From: JBPRGH01 sp051418055 | Lineage (GTDB): Bacteria > Bacteroidota > Bacteroidia > Cytophagales > Cyclobacteriaceae | Reading direction: 5' to 3' | Assembly: GCA_051418055.1 (NCBI GenBank) | Contig: JBPRGH010000119.1 | Coordinates: forward strand, 62,001 to 126,000 | Length of the DNA stretch: 64,000 nucleotides | Shown here: positions 1 through 8,927 of the stretch, piece by piece | Position numbering within the stretch: position 1 is the first letter of the stretch | Layout: each line of letters opens with the position of its first letter | Notes under the pieces: generated by a model | What the model saw: only the letters and a program-made list of their open reading frames with translations | Told to the model about the DNA's origin: nothing | Database searches by the model: none | Position numbers and translations under genes: made by a program

Positions 1-195
1 ACTTTTATTATTAGACCTATCCATAAATTGAACAAATTCAGGATCAAAATATTTTAACCTTCCATTATCCAATTCGATTAATGCTCGGGTAGTTGAATAG
101 TATTCGTGATTTTGATAGACATATCTATGAAAAAATCCTTTAAGATTTTCACCTCGGAATTTAATTAATACGGGTCTTAAACTATTCTTATCCAT
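1..195 (-). CDS. Hypothetical protein, N-terminal part (runs off window start)
   Basis: An open frame on the reverse strand starts with ATG at 195 (protein begins MDKNSLRPVLIKF) and stays open for 65 codons to base 1, so only the N-terminus is visible. It contains a Tyr/His-rich stretch (HRYVYQNHEYYSTTRALIEL) and no motif I recognise. It is divergent from the small XRE regulator at 291, separated by about 95 bp that would hold both promoters. That layout often means the regulator controls the pair; this is inference. It lies outside the Tn7-like element and probably belongs to an older accessory segment. Confidence 0.5.
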   Translation of the reverse strand, partial: MDKNSLRPVLIKFRGENLKGFFHRYVYQNHEYYSTTRALIELDNGRLKYFDPEFVQFMDRSNNKS

Positions 196-290
196 TTTAG
201 CCTGCCCTTTATCGCGTGAATATAATAAAATATTAACATCCGCACATATAGTCTGTGTTTTCAGATTTTTCTTAATTCTACTTTTGATTT

Positions 291-518
291 GTGAATATCA
301 AGCTTCAATTAGGGCAGCTAATAGCTAAACATCGCAAGCAGAAACAAATAAGTCAAGAAAAACTTGCCTTTTCGGCAGGCATTCATCCTGATTATATTGG
401 CAAAATTGAGCGTGGAGAAAGAATGCCATCAATTGTTTCCTTATTAAAAATTCTGGACGCAATGCAGGTTAAGTATCCCCAATTTTTTGAAGACATACAA
501 AATTTAAAATCGAAATAA
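291..518 (+). CDS. XRE-family helix-turn-helix regulator, small
   Basis: A 75-residue protein that is almost entirely one Cro/CI-type helix-turn-helix (about residues 8-63). The signature QISQEKLAFSAGIHPDYIGKIERG is the usual XRE pattern of scaffold and recognition helices, followed by R-MPSIVSLLKIL. The start is GTG at 291; no ATG gives a complete HTH. Stand-alone XRE proteins of this size act as DNA-binding repressors or as C-protein-like controllers in mobile and restriction-modification loci. No modification or restriction gene is visible nearby. It is divergent from the truncated gene at 1-195 and about 460 bp before the transposon end, so it is probably not part of the transposition module. 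Confidence 0.8.
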   Translation: MNIKLQLGQLIAKHRKQKQISQEKLAFSAGIHPDYIGKIERGERMPSIVSLLKILDAMQVKYPQFFEDIQNLKSK

Positions 519-945
519 GACTATATTACTCCCTATTCTGATTATGAATGAAGTTTATAGTAACCCCAACATATACTGATATCTTTGCGCTCATTTAAAA
601 CTTTGGAAATCATTTCAAACTTTCCTGATACTTGCAGTAAAGCCGATAAATCAAAGTTGACTAAGTTATTATCCAATCCAGGATTTAAAGAAAGGAGGGC
701 TGAAGATACATTCAGATTCAATCATGAGGGAAGTTCTTAGCATAGGAAGATTTTTTACTGGGCTTCAAAAATACGTATATCCAGAAATCCCTTCGAATCT
801 CATGAATTTTTTCAAGCATTGGGATAATAATAAGAAATTTTTTAAATGTGTTAGTGATTTCAAATTGATGGTTTTACAAGAATAGAATCTATTGTATTCC
901 CTATTCGCTATTAAGATTAACAAGTTCGAACTCATTTTATCCCCA
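519..945 (+). other. Non-coding or decayed stretch left of the transposon
   Basis: No intact gene is visible here. One frame reads through about 560-738 (containing FKTLEIISNFPDTCSKADK and then SNPGFKERRAEDTFRF) before a stop, and continues after that stop to about 834. Another frame gives a possible 53-codon peptide from ATG 724 to the stop at 883-885. The composition looks coding-like but broken, so I read it as remnants of a former gene, possibly from an older insertion at the same place. I cannot name the family. A palindromic gttcgaac sits at 924-931, within a caagttcgaac motif at 921-931. Confidence 0.35.
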
Positions 946-979
946 GCATAATTTTATACTTATTTAAATATTATCATTT

Positions 980-1015
980 AAAAAAGTTTGAACAAGTTTG
1001 AAAAAAGTTTGAACA
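980..1015 (+). repeat. Left-end TnsB-box array
   Basis: Two exact copies of aaaaaagtttgaaca at 980-994 and 1001-1015, 21 bp apart, with a partial copy (caagtttga, 993-1001) between them. A more divergent caagttcgaac lies outside at 921-931. The copies are inverted relative to the right-end array, as expected for transposase (TnsB) binding sites at the two ends of a Tn7-like element. The array covers the first codons of the tnsA reading frame, so TnsB binding should also affect tnsA expression. Confidence 0.85.
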
Positions 1016-1893
1016 TTTGCTTAGATTTAAAAAAAGTCAAAGAAATATCATTGTCGAGGCCACTCAAATACGAAACAAAACTAAAGCAAAATAGAGGTAA
1101 AGGCTATGGAAAAAACTATAGACCTTGGTATGAAGTGGGTGAAAACATTCCAATGATTCCAGGTACTAAGAGAAGAGGAAATGGTCACCGAATTAAAGGA
1201 TTAAAAACAGATAGAGTTCATCATTTACTCTCCAATGGCGAAAGATTTTTATTTGTTCTCTTTGATTTAAAACCTGAAATAACTGACATAAGAGAACAGT
1301 ATCCAATTCTGGAAATAGAAATTGCTAAGAATATTTCAAATGACTTAGGGATTAAGTACCCTTCTTATACTCAAAATCATATACTCACTAGTGATTTTCT
1401 CTTGGATTTTAAAAATGGAAAGCAACAAATAGTCACTTTTAAACCTATCGCAAATATTAACAAGCGGCAATTAGAGCTTTTTCAGATAGAACGAGCTTAT
1501 TGGGAAAGTAAGGGAATAGAATGGAATCTTATAACTGATAGGGAAATACCTAAAAATGAAATTTTTATAAAAAATCAACTTGATATATATCATGCAGCTG
1601 TTCAGTATAACGAAAAGGATCTATTATTTGAAGAGGTCAAGGGATTCTATTACTTTATTCTGGAGTATCATAAAAAGCATAAATCATTGGGGATAATTGA
1701 TTTTTGTGATTTGGCTGATAGTCAAAATCAATTTGAATCAGGGGTTAGTTTAAGGGTTTTAAAGCTTTTGATTGCAAAGCGAATATTAGGTTTTAATATT
1801 ATGAATTTAGAGTTCAGTAACGCATACCTAATAAGTAGCATAAATACAATAAAGAATGTCACAGATATTAATCAATCAGATTTGGCAGCATAA
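988..1893 (+). CDS. tnsA: TnsA, Tn7-type endonuclease subunit of the heteromeric transposase
   Basis: TnsA makes the 5'-strand cuts at the transposon ends while TnsB cuts the 3' strands, so the pair excises the element for cut-and-paste transposition. The roughly 300-residue protein shows the family core: RGKGYGKNYRPWYEV (about 36-50), LSNGERFLFVLFDL with the catalytic Glu at about 85, DIREQYPI, LTSDFLLDF with Asp at about 136, and VTFKP with Lys at about 152; then the C-terminal DNA-binding half. The only starts before the conserved core are TTG codons (988, 1009, 1051), the first two inside the TnsB boxes. A frame stop lies at 979-981. It overlaps tnsB by 38 bp. Confidence 0.92.
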   Translation: MNKFEKSLNICLDLKKVKEISLSRPLKYETKLKQNRGKGYGKNYRPWYEVGENIPMIPGTKRRGNGHRIKGLKTDRVHHLLSNGERFLFVLFDLKPEITDIREQYPILEIEIAKNISNDLGIKYPSYTQNHILTSDFLLDFKNGKQQIVTFKPIANINKRQLELFQIERAYWESKGIEWNLITDREIPKNEIFIKNQLDIYHAAVQYNEKDLLFEEVKGFYYFILEYHKKHKSLGIIDFCDLADSQNQFESGVSLRVLKLLIAKRILGFNIMNLEFSNAYLISSINTIKNVTDINQSDLAA

Positions 1894-3940
1894 GAAGTTC
1901 AAATATAGAGTTCTTTTTATAGATGAAGTTCTTGATGTTTTTATATGGATTAAGCTAATTGACAATAAACCTTCATTTCCTGAAGAGATTTCTTACAGTT
2001 GGTTCTTAGACATGATTAATGCGGATGAAGTTACAGTAATTGAACACAAAGATGTTTTTGTTAATAGTAACTCATTAGAACAGAAATCTTTAGAGAAACT
2101 TGAGAAATCATGGCAAATAATCAAAGATCATGTAAATAAAGAACCTCAAATTTATGATAAAAAGCTTTTCAATAAGCTATGCTCTTTAATTGCAAATCAA
2201 AATAAAGTTTCAAGACATACAGTGTCCAGATTATTCCTTAAATACTGGATAAATGGAAAAGTCAAAATTGGATTGGCTCCCAAATACTATAAGTCTGGAG
2301 GTAAAGGCAAGGATAAAACCTTTACTGCCATAATTAACGGTAGAAGGTCCGCAGTTAATGAGCCTGCAATAATTATTGATAATAAGACCAAAGTTAAAAT
2401 TTCAAGGGGCTATAAAAGATGGTATCTAAATATAGAGGGGGCATCATTAAAAAATGCTTGGCTAAATTTTATACGTACCTCTTACAAAAATAAGGCTATT
2501 GATACTTACCCCAGCTTTAATCAATTTATTTATTGGGGAAGTAAATCAAGCAATGAAGAGCAGAAGCTTATTTCAAAAATGGGTAAAATAGCCTATGATA
2601 AAGATTTACGACCTAAAGAAGGATCATCGTACAATTCTTACCTTGGTCCTGGTTTATCACAAATTGATTCTACTCCAGGAGATGTCGAAATAGTTTCTGA
2701 GCTTGATGACGAAACGCCAATCGGATGTCCTATTATTTATACTGTTGCAGATGTTTTTAGCGGAATGATTTTAGGTGTTACGGTGACATTAGAAAACCCA
2801 TCTTTTGCTACTGCATCTGAAGCATTATATTATAGTTTTATTAATAAGGAGAAGTTCTTTAAAGACTCACTACTTTATGAGATTGATGGATTTGATTTAA
2901 GATCTAAGGATTGGCCTGTTGAGCATATTCCAAGCAGTGTTGTTGCAGATAATGGAATAGAATTAATATCAAAAAATTCAACTAGATTAATTGAAAATAT
3001 TGGAATCCAAATCGAAAACAAAGAATCATACAGGCCAGAACTTAAAGGATTGATTGAGAATACATTTAAAATACTTCATAATGATATTAAAGGTATTGAT
3101 AACAATATTGGATATAAATCAATCAATGACGGAAGAAGAGGAGCGAAAAAGGCAAGGAAAACGGCAAAAATAACTATGCGGGAGTATTTGGCAATCCTTA
3201 TTAAAACAGTAGTTAAATATAATAACCATCAGAAGCTAAAGAATTACCCTATAGATGCTGAAATGTATAAGCAAGGCTTAATTGAGCCCACTCCAATAGA
3301 AATTTTCAAATGGGGATTAAAAAATCGATCGGGCAAGTTACGTGCGAGTAATATAAGTAACCTTAAAGAAAAAATGCTTCCAGCTGATACCGGTAAATTC
3401 TTCAAAAATCGTATAGAATTTAAGAAGGGCTGGTATCATGTCCCTGTAAATAAAAAACTTCACGATTTTAGGTTAAAGCTAAAAGAAAGGAATATTAAGG
3501 TAGATGTTTTTTATAATCCTTACAACTTGAATAGCATATATTTCATTCATGATAAAGAAGTTTATGAGTGTAATTTAAATCAAAATAAAAGCCCTATTTA
3601 TAAGAATAAAACCATCTGGGATGTAAATGATTTTCTTAGTAAAAAATCAAGGGTTTCAAACTATATTGATCAAGATATCATTGATGCTTCAGTTGAAGTC
3701 AATAATTTCACTGAAAACCTAATTAAGAAAAAGACCGGGCAGAAGAAAAAAAGTGCCATTTCCTTAAAGAAAATTGGAAAAGAGAGGGAAAAGAATAAAT
3801 CAATTGAAAGAATCAAAAAAGCAACAACAGATAACAAGCCCGAGAAAGAAAAAAAAGAGGTTAAAGTCATCCGTATGAACAGAAATCTTGATGCGCCAGA
3901 TGATTTGGATTTAATAAATAAGCTGCTAAATGGAGAATAG
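1856..3940 (+). CDS. tnsB: TnsB, DDE transposase of the Tn7-like element
   Basis: A 694-residue transposase of the Tn7/retroviral integrase type that binds the end boxes, cuts the 3' strands and joins them to the target. The catalytic triad is visible: Asp 271 in SQIDSTPGD, Asp 365 in SVVADNGIEL and Glu 401 in PELKGLIENTF. The region before it (about 80-210) should hold the helix-turn-helix domains for end recognition. The lysine-rich C-terminus (about 610-680) is the place where TnsB proteins contact TnsC. The length matches the family (about 700). It overlaps tnsA upstream and tnsC downstream (11 bp), indicating coupled translation. As in Tn7, it is expected to repress the tns operon by binding the adjacent end. 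Confidence 0.95.
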   Translation: MSQILINQIWQHKKFKYRVLFIDEVLDVFIWIKLIDNKPSFPEEISYSWFLDMINADEVTVIEHKDVFVNSNSLEQKSLEKLEKSWQIIKDHVNKEPQIYDKKLFNKLCSLIANQNKVSRHTVSRLFLKYWINGKVKIGLAPKYYKSGGKGKDKTFTAIINGRRSAVNEPAIIIDNKTKVKISRGYKRWYLNIEGASLKNAWLNFIRTSYKNKAIDTYPSFNQFIYWGSKSSNEEQKLISKMGKIAYDKDLRPKEGSSYNSYLGPGLSQIDSTPGDVEIVSELDDETPIGCPIIYTVADVFSGMILGVTVTLENPSFATASEALYYSFINKEKFFKDSLLYEIDGFDLRSKDWPVEHIPSSVVADNGIELISKNSTRLIENIGIQIENKESYRPELKGLIENTFKILHNDIKGIDNNIGYKSINDGRRGAKKARKTAKITMREYLAILIKTVVKYNNHQKLKNYPIDAEMYKQGLIEPTPIEIFKWGLKNRSGKLRASNISNLKEKMLPADTGKFFKNRIEFKKGWYHVPVNKKLHDFRLKLKERNIKVDVFYNPYNLNSIYFIHDKEVYECNLNQNKSPIYKNKTIWDVNDFLSKKSRVSNYIDQDIIDASVEVNNFTENLIKKKTGQKKKSAISLKKIGKEREKNKSIERIKKATTDNKPEKEKKEVKVIRMNRNLDAPDDLDLINKLLNGE

Positions 3941-5456
3941 AGTTAATATTGCTCAAATTTTTCCGTCACAAAATCCAATGTACAGCGGAAATCCTTTGAT
4001 TGAATCTCTTTTCGAGATATTATCACCTCTAGATTTTTATCAATTAATACGTGAAAAACAACCAATTTCACGAGATGAAGCTCTTAAATACGACATCATT
4101 GTCAGGGATCAATTTCTTGATGCAATTAAATCAAATTTAATTATACCAAACAGAAGGTTATATGACACTTACAAGCTAATCCACTCCTCAATAAATAAAA
4201 GTTATTGTCAAAGAAATCCTGTTCAAAAGCCAATTAGAGAAAATCTCCAACAGGATTATAGAAATCTTTCTCATCAATTTTTGGAAAACTATGAATCTTC
4301 ATCATCAAATAGCTCAATGATAGTGGGGGTTTCTGGAATAGGAAAAACTACCTCAATTAATATAGCGATTTCATTATTTAGAAGTGGCTTAAAACATATA
4401 AATAGTGGTGTTGAATATTTTATTCAAATACCAATGGTTAAAATTGAATGTCCTAAAGATGGATCCATAAAAGATTTATGTGCATATTTTTTTATAGAAT
4501 TAGATAATATTTTAGGTAGAGAAAAATATTCAAAAGAATACATAAAAAAGAGAGATACTGTTAATGATAGAGTAATCGCAATGGCGAAGTTAGTTGCGGC
4601 GCACTGTGTGGGGGTTCTAATTGTCGATGAAGTACAACATCTTAATAAAGCAAAAAGTGGTGGAGCGGAGCAAATGCTTAATTTCTTTTTAAACTTAGAT
4701 AATACGCTACACATACCAATCATTCTGGTTGGTACTCCTGAAACAACTGATTTATTTTCTCAAAATCACAGATTAAGAAGAAGATTTACTTCAGGCGCTG
4801 CTTTTAAGTGGGATTTACTACCATATGATGCAGAATGGGAGCTAATAGTAAAGCAGTTATTTAAATATCAGTATACTGAAGAGGAAGCAGATCCCAACGT
4901 GAATTGGAAAGAGTTGTTTTATTATCACTCTCAAGGTATTATCGATCGAGCAGTAAAATTGTTTATTGAAGCTCAGAAATACGCTTTCCTAATCAATCAA
5001 AAAGCAATAACTGTAGATATTTTAGAGAAAGCCGTAAAGAGATCTTTATGGATTGACAAAGACATCTTTAAAGACATGGCAAAAGGGAAAATAGATTACT
5101 CTACATCTGAAGATTTATTCCTAAAAGAAGAAGAAACAAATCGTCATGAAAATTATCGTAATATAAATATTAAAAAGAGTCTCAGGGAGTTTAATATACC
5201 AGATGAAATCGCAAATTCTAAGATTGAAGAATATATTCATGCAAACCCTTCTGCTTCAGATGACACTATAATTTTAAATATTCTTAAGGAATATAATAGT
5301 AGACCTCAAAGTGAGAATATCAAATCCAATCCGATCGTAAAGAAAGAGATTAATAAATATGACTTAAGAAATTGTGAGGTTATAGATGAAGATCAATTGC
5401 ATGATCAATTAAGAGACCTTGGTGTTATTGGGGATTTAAATAAATTCATATTGTAG
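3930..5456 (+). CDS. tnsC: TnsC, AAA+ ATPase target-commitment regulator
   Basis: TnsC links target choice to the TnsAB transposase and uses ATP to stay in an active DNA-bound state. The 508-residue protein has Walker A GVSGIGKTT (about 133-141), Walker B VLIVDEVQHL (about 229-238), and a sensor region ending in RRRFTSG, all typical of the TniB/TnsC AAA+ group. The long N-terminal (about 1-110) and C-terminal (about 380-508) extensions match Tn7 TnsC, which uses them to meet TnsD and TnsAB. The shorter TniB of CRISPR-associated or Tn5053-type elements lacks them. It overlaps tnsB by 11 bp, and tnsD begins 3 bp after its stop. Confidence 0.93.
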   Translation: MENRVNIAQIFPSQNPMYSGNPLIESLFEILSPLDFYQLIREKQPISRDEALKYDIIVRDQFLDAIKSNLIIPNRRLYDTYKLIHSSINKSYCQRNPVQKPIRENLQQDYRNLSHQFLENYESSSSNSSMIVGVSGIGKTTSINIAISLFRSGLKHINSGVEYFIQIPMVKIECPKDGSIKDLCAYFFIELDNILGREKYSKEYIKKRDTVNDRVIAMAKLVAAHCVGVLIVDEVQHLNKAKSGGAEQMLNFFLNLDNTLHIPIILVGTPETTDLFSQNHRLRRRFTSGAAFKWDLLPYDAEWELIVKQLFKYQYTEEEADPNVNWKELFYYHSQGIIDRAVKLFIEAQKYAFLINQKAITVDILEKAVKRSLWIDKDIFKDMAKGKIDYSTSEDLFLKEEETNRHENYRNINIKKSLREFNIPDEIANSKIEEYIHANPSASDDTIILNILKEYNSRPQSENIKSNPIVKKEINKYDLRNCEVIDEDQLHDQLRDLGVIGDLNKFIL

Positions 5457-5459
5457 CCC

Positions 5460-7298
5460 ATGTTAAATTACTGGTCCTTTCCATTTGAAGATGAAATATT
5501 ATACAGCCTTATTGGACGTAATATCTCCTATCTTTCTAATGGTGGGCCAAAGCAGCATTTAGCAAATTTTTTCGGCACGAAGAATATTTCAGCAACATTA
5601 GATTTACCCAGCGGTATATCATTTCTTTCAGAGCAACTTAAGGAAGTTGGGTATTCCTCTAAAAAAGTAATATTGGATCATACTTTATATCCATACTATT
5701 TTCATTTCTTAAGTTCAGATAAAAAAGAAAAGGTTTTAAAATCTATGCAATTTAAGTCTGGTGATATCCATACTTTATGTGGTATCAACGCAGGTATTCA
5801 TCCCTGTCTTAGAACACCAAGATTTTGTAAAAAATGTTTTGAAGAAGATTTATACATAGGAAGACCTGTGTATTTCAGGAGAGCACATCAAATACCCTCT
5901 GTCAAAATATGTATAAAGCATAACTGCTATTTATTAAACACTGCCCTCTCACCTTCTAATATAAATAAGCACAGTTTTATAAACCCTGATCCAAGTTTAT
6001 TGAATCAGTCGACTAATTTTTATCGAGAAAATGCAAATGAACAAATCTTTCATATCAGCAAAAAGCTAGTATCATTACTAAATAATACTGTCAAAAATCC
6101 TTATGATGGATCGCAATATTTTTATAATCAGAAAATCAAAGATCTTGGATTTGAGAAAGGATTGTCATCCTTACAGATAAATGAGATTTATGAAAGATGG
6201 AATCAATACTTTGATTCTGAAACTTTAAATCATTTTAACACAAATGTAGAATTAAGTGAAGACAGCTGCTGGCTTAAAGCGATATTTAGGAAACATAGAA
6301 AGTCATTTGATCCATCTAGACATATTTTAGTTCAAGATTTTATTAGTTCTTTGGATCGCAATTTCATATCTAAGCAAGTAAGAATCGCTGATATCTCCCA
6401 TAATTGTAGGAATCCAGTATGTGATCACTATCTTACCTATAAACATACTTTGATAAAGAAGAATTATGATCCAAAAACTAAGCGAATCATATCTCATGTA
6501 ACGTGTAAATGTCAATATGCTTATACACAAAGCTATATCCGTTCTAAAGATAAACTCTTTATTAGAGTGAAAGAATTTGGCGATATCTGGCATAAAAAGT
6601 TAATGGAGTTGAATTCTGATGGGCAAGGTTTACGAAAAATGGCAAGCCGCCTTAATTCAGATCCTAAAACCATCAAAAAAATATTAGAATCAAAAAAAGG
6701 TAAACCAGAAAAAGACAAACCAAAAATTACTGTTTTAAGAAGTAAAAAAATTAAATGGCAGGAGTTAATAAATAAGAATCAACAAAAAAGTGTAACAAAG
6801 TTGAGAAAGAAAGAGCCAGGGCTGTATAATTTTTTATATAGAAATTGTAAAGAATGGCTTTTAAAACAATCCTATCCAAAGAAGAAAAGAAAAGCCAAAT
6901 CTAAGGTTGATTGGAGTCAGAGAGATATTGACTTGGTTAAAAAATGCCAGAATGCTATCTCAGATCTTAAAAGGGAATCACCGAGACGCAGGGTGACAAG
7001 AAGCCTAATATTGAATATTTTAGGTCTTGATAGTATGTATCGCAATAATATGTATAAACTTCCAAGATTTAAATCGTTTTTAGATAGCAATTCTGAAACT
7101 AAACACCAACATCGGTTGCGTAGGTTAGCCATTGCAGCTAAAGAGCTAAAGAAGACAGGTCAGCCATTGTCATATTGGGCTCTCCTTAGACAGGCAAACA
7201 TTCGTAAAGAATATATCTCTGATTCCATTCATAATTTAGTATTGTACTATTCAGGTGAGGAAATAGACTTCAACTATAAAATTGACAAAATAGCCTAA
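5460..7298 (+). CDS. tnsD: TnsD/TniQ target-selection protein
   Basis: TniQ-family proteins recognise a specific attachment site and recruit TnsC there. The N-terminus (about 1-160) has the TniQ pattern: YWSFPFEDEILYSLIGR, then a zinc-binding set with FCKKC (Cys 123, Cys 126) and ICIKH (Cys 151, His 154). A second Cys cluster (CRNPVC ... CKC) follows at about 320-355, and a helix-turn-helix-like segment (LRKMASRLNSDPKTIKKIL) lies near 390-410. At 612 residues it is longer than Tn7 TnsD (about 508) and far longer than a minimal TniQ, consistent with a sequence-specific site binder rather than a Cas partner. Its stop overlaps the next start (taATG). Confidence 0.9.
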   Translation: MLNYWSFPFEDEILYSLIGRNISYLSNGGPKQHLANFFGTKNISATLDLPSGISFLSEQLKEVGYSSKKVILDHTLYPYYFHFLSSDKKEKVLKSMQFKSGDIHTLCGINAGIHPCLRTPRFCKKCFEEDLYIGRPVYFRRAHQIPSVKICIKHNCYLLNTALSPSNINKHSFINPDPSLLNQSTNFYRENANEQIFHISKKLVSLLNNTVKNPYDGSQYFYNQKIKDLGFEKGLSSLQINEIYERWNQYFDSETLNHFNTNVELSEDSCWLKAIFRKHRKSFDPSRHILVQDFISSLDRNFISKQVRIADISHNCRNPVCDHYLTYKHTLIKKNYDPKTKRIISHVTCKCQYAYTQSYIRSKDKLFIRVKEFGDIWHKKLMELNSDGQGLRKMASRLNSDPKTIKKILESKKGKPEKDKPKITVLRSKKIKWQELINKNQQKSVTKLRKKEPGLYNFLYRNCKEWLLKQSYPKKKRKAKSKVDWSQRDIDLVKKCQNAISDLKRESPRRRVTRSLILNILGLDSMYRNNMYKLPRFKSFLDSNSETKHQHRLRRLAIAAKELKKTGQPLSYWALLRQANIRKEYISDSIHNLVLYYSGEEIDFNYKIDKIA

Positions 7299-8890
7299 TG
7301 CAATCCTCACTTGTCGAAATTTTATCAGTCCCTTATGCAATAAATAAAAATGGGCATTGGAATTTAAAATGTTATGAAATTGATTTAAACTCAGTTGATA
7401 AGCAGAGAAGATTTACGGAGTATCCTCTATCACAGAATCATTTTTTACCAATTGGTAGCAAGATAGAAAATGGTCTATATAAAGCTTCAAATACTAGGAA
7501 AGTTAAAGACTACATTTTCACGAACTTTAATGATGGTTCTACTGGGCGACTAAAAGACTTGACTGATAAGGTTTATGGGTTCCCAGTTTTGGATGAAATC
7601 TATAAAGAAACATATGTATACTCAGTAATAGTTGGTAATAGGAAAGTAGTTTTTTTTACATATGAACTATTTAGAAAATTCTTGGGATACCCGCCAGAAA
7701 TTTGTCAGTACTTGTTTGAGCCTTTTATGCTTGAAATGATGTTAGATAACTCCGAGAAGAATGAGAAAGATGGACTTTACTTGACATTTAATGCGCTAAT
7801 TAAAAAAAAATATCTGGATTCAGAAAAATTTCGACAGCAGTACGTGAGTTTGCTTTTTCATGAGGGCTTGAATAAATATTGGAAACAACTTATGTCAAAG
7901 ACAATAGCAGGAAGAAATCATTTTGTTTTTGATGATCCCCCCTTTAATAAATTAAATATATCAGCCGAAATAAAAGAATATAAAGATTTTGATCTTGTAT
8001 TAAGCATAAATTCAATGGAGGCTTTAGAAGATTTTCAAATAGAAAATTTTCAATATAGTCATCCAAAAATTACAGAATCTAAGCCAAGAGAGAATGGGGA
8101 TAAAAAAAAGAAAAAGAGTAAATATGAAATTAACCTAAGTAGAAATTATGACTTAAGTAAAAATTCAGGCACCTCAAAAAGTGAAAATAAAGAAGTAAGC
8201 ATCGGTAGGATTCAACCTGGTTTTACATTTCAAAACAATATAAATTTCGAGAAAATAAAACAGCCTTATGATCAGATTGAAAAGCCAAGGGTAAATAAAT
8301 CTTTTTATAAGGAATTTACTCTTAAAGACTTAGAGGTCTCTTTTAATGATACGGATAGTGAAGGAACTGCTAGTAGACCTAGCTCTTCATATTTCGAGGA
8401 TCAGGAAAATTTTGACTTGAGTGAAATTCCTATTGGATTGCAAGAATTTTGTAGTGCAATTAAGATTTTATCAAAGTATTTTGGAATTAGTTTTAATTAT
8501 GAATTAATACCTATTGAAGACGAACTAGAGACCCCTATTCTCAGGATTAACGGTAAGACACGATATGCTGTGCTCATAATCCTTTTAGACAGTTCAAATA
8601 TTTGCTTATTAGAAATTGATTCTTCTGATGAAAAATATATTTCTACTTTAATGTTTAAAGATGTACCTAGTGATAAAATAATAGATTTTGTAAAAGGAGC
8701 GCTAAGAGATATGTCCAAACGAGGGGGATCTTGGAATATACAAAAAATAAAAAAAGAATATAAAGCAGATAAAATAAAACATCCTAAAGCTTTGCGCAGA
8801 TATGAAAAAATGATACCTCAAGACAAAGAAAAAGTGAGTATGTATAGGCTAGCAACAAAATTGATAAATATTTTGAATGATGAAGAATGA
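7298..8890 (+). CDS. tnsE: Probable TnsE, second target-selection protein of the Tn7-like element
   Basis: In Tn7, TnsE directs insertion to lagging-strand synthesis and conjugating plasmids through contact with the sliding clamp. Three things point to it here. The gene is fifth in the operon directly after tnsD. Its 530 residues compare with about 538 for Tn7 TnsE. The C-terminal third carries patterns I associate with the TnsE C-terminal domain: LLEIDSSD (about 437-444), a following alpha/beta stretch, and HPKALRRYEKM (about 495-505). The middle (about 255-360) is charged and low-complexity, probably a linker. Overall similarity is weak to the eye, so the call rests on context plus C-terminal motifs. 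The start overlaps the tnsD stop. Confidence 0.75.
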   Translation: MQSSLVEILSVPYAINKNGHWNLKCYEIDLNSVDKQRRFTEYPLSQNHFLPIGSKIENGLYKASNTRKVKDYIFTNFNDGSTGRLKDLTDKVYGFPVLDEIYKETYVYSVIVGNRKVVFFTYELFRKFLGYPPEICQYLFEPFMLEMMLDNSEKNEKDGLYLTFNALIKKKYLDSEKFRQQYVSLLFHEGLNKYWKQLMSKTIAGRNHFVFDDPPFNKLNISAEIKEYKDFDLVLSINSMEALEDFQIENFQYSHPKITESKPRENGDKKKKKSKYEINLSRNYDLSKNSGTSKSENKEVSIGRIQPGFTFQNNINFEKIKQPYDQIEKPRVNKSFYKEFTLKDLEVSFNDTDSEGTASRPSSSYFEDQENFDLSEIPIGLQEFCSAIKILSKYFGISFNYELIPIEDELETPILRINGKTRYAVLIILLDSSNICLLEIDSSDEKYISTLMFKDVPSDKIIDFVKGALRDMSKRGGSWNIQKIKKEYKADKIKHPKALRRYEKMIPQDKEKVSMYRLATKLINILNDEE

Positions 8891-8927
8891 ACAATTTTCC
8901 ATTCCATTTTCCTGAAAGGTTTTTAAC

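Noticed and set aside
724..885. Real 53-aa gene left of the transposon
   Set aside because: Could be real, but the overlapping broken frames make a remnant more likely; kept only as part of the decayed stretch.
941..945. cccca on the left (941-945) and right (30,533-30,537) as the 5-bp target-site duplication
   Set aside because: The resulting termini do not form inverted repeats, and five-base matches in short AT-rich flanks are easily due to chance.
1..945. glmS as the attachment gene
   Set aside because: No GlmS C-terminal sequence (its conserved SVTVE end) is readable at either side of the element.
946..8890. CRISPR-associated transposon (CAST)
   Set aside because: No cas gene and no repeat-spacer array was seen; the TniQ protein is long (612 aa) and TnsC carries full Tn7-style extensions.
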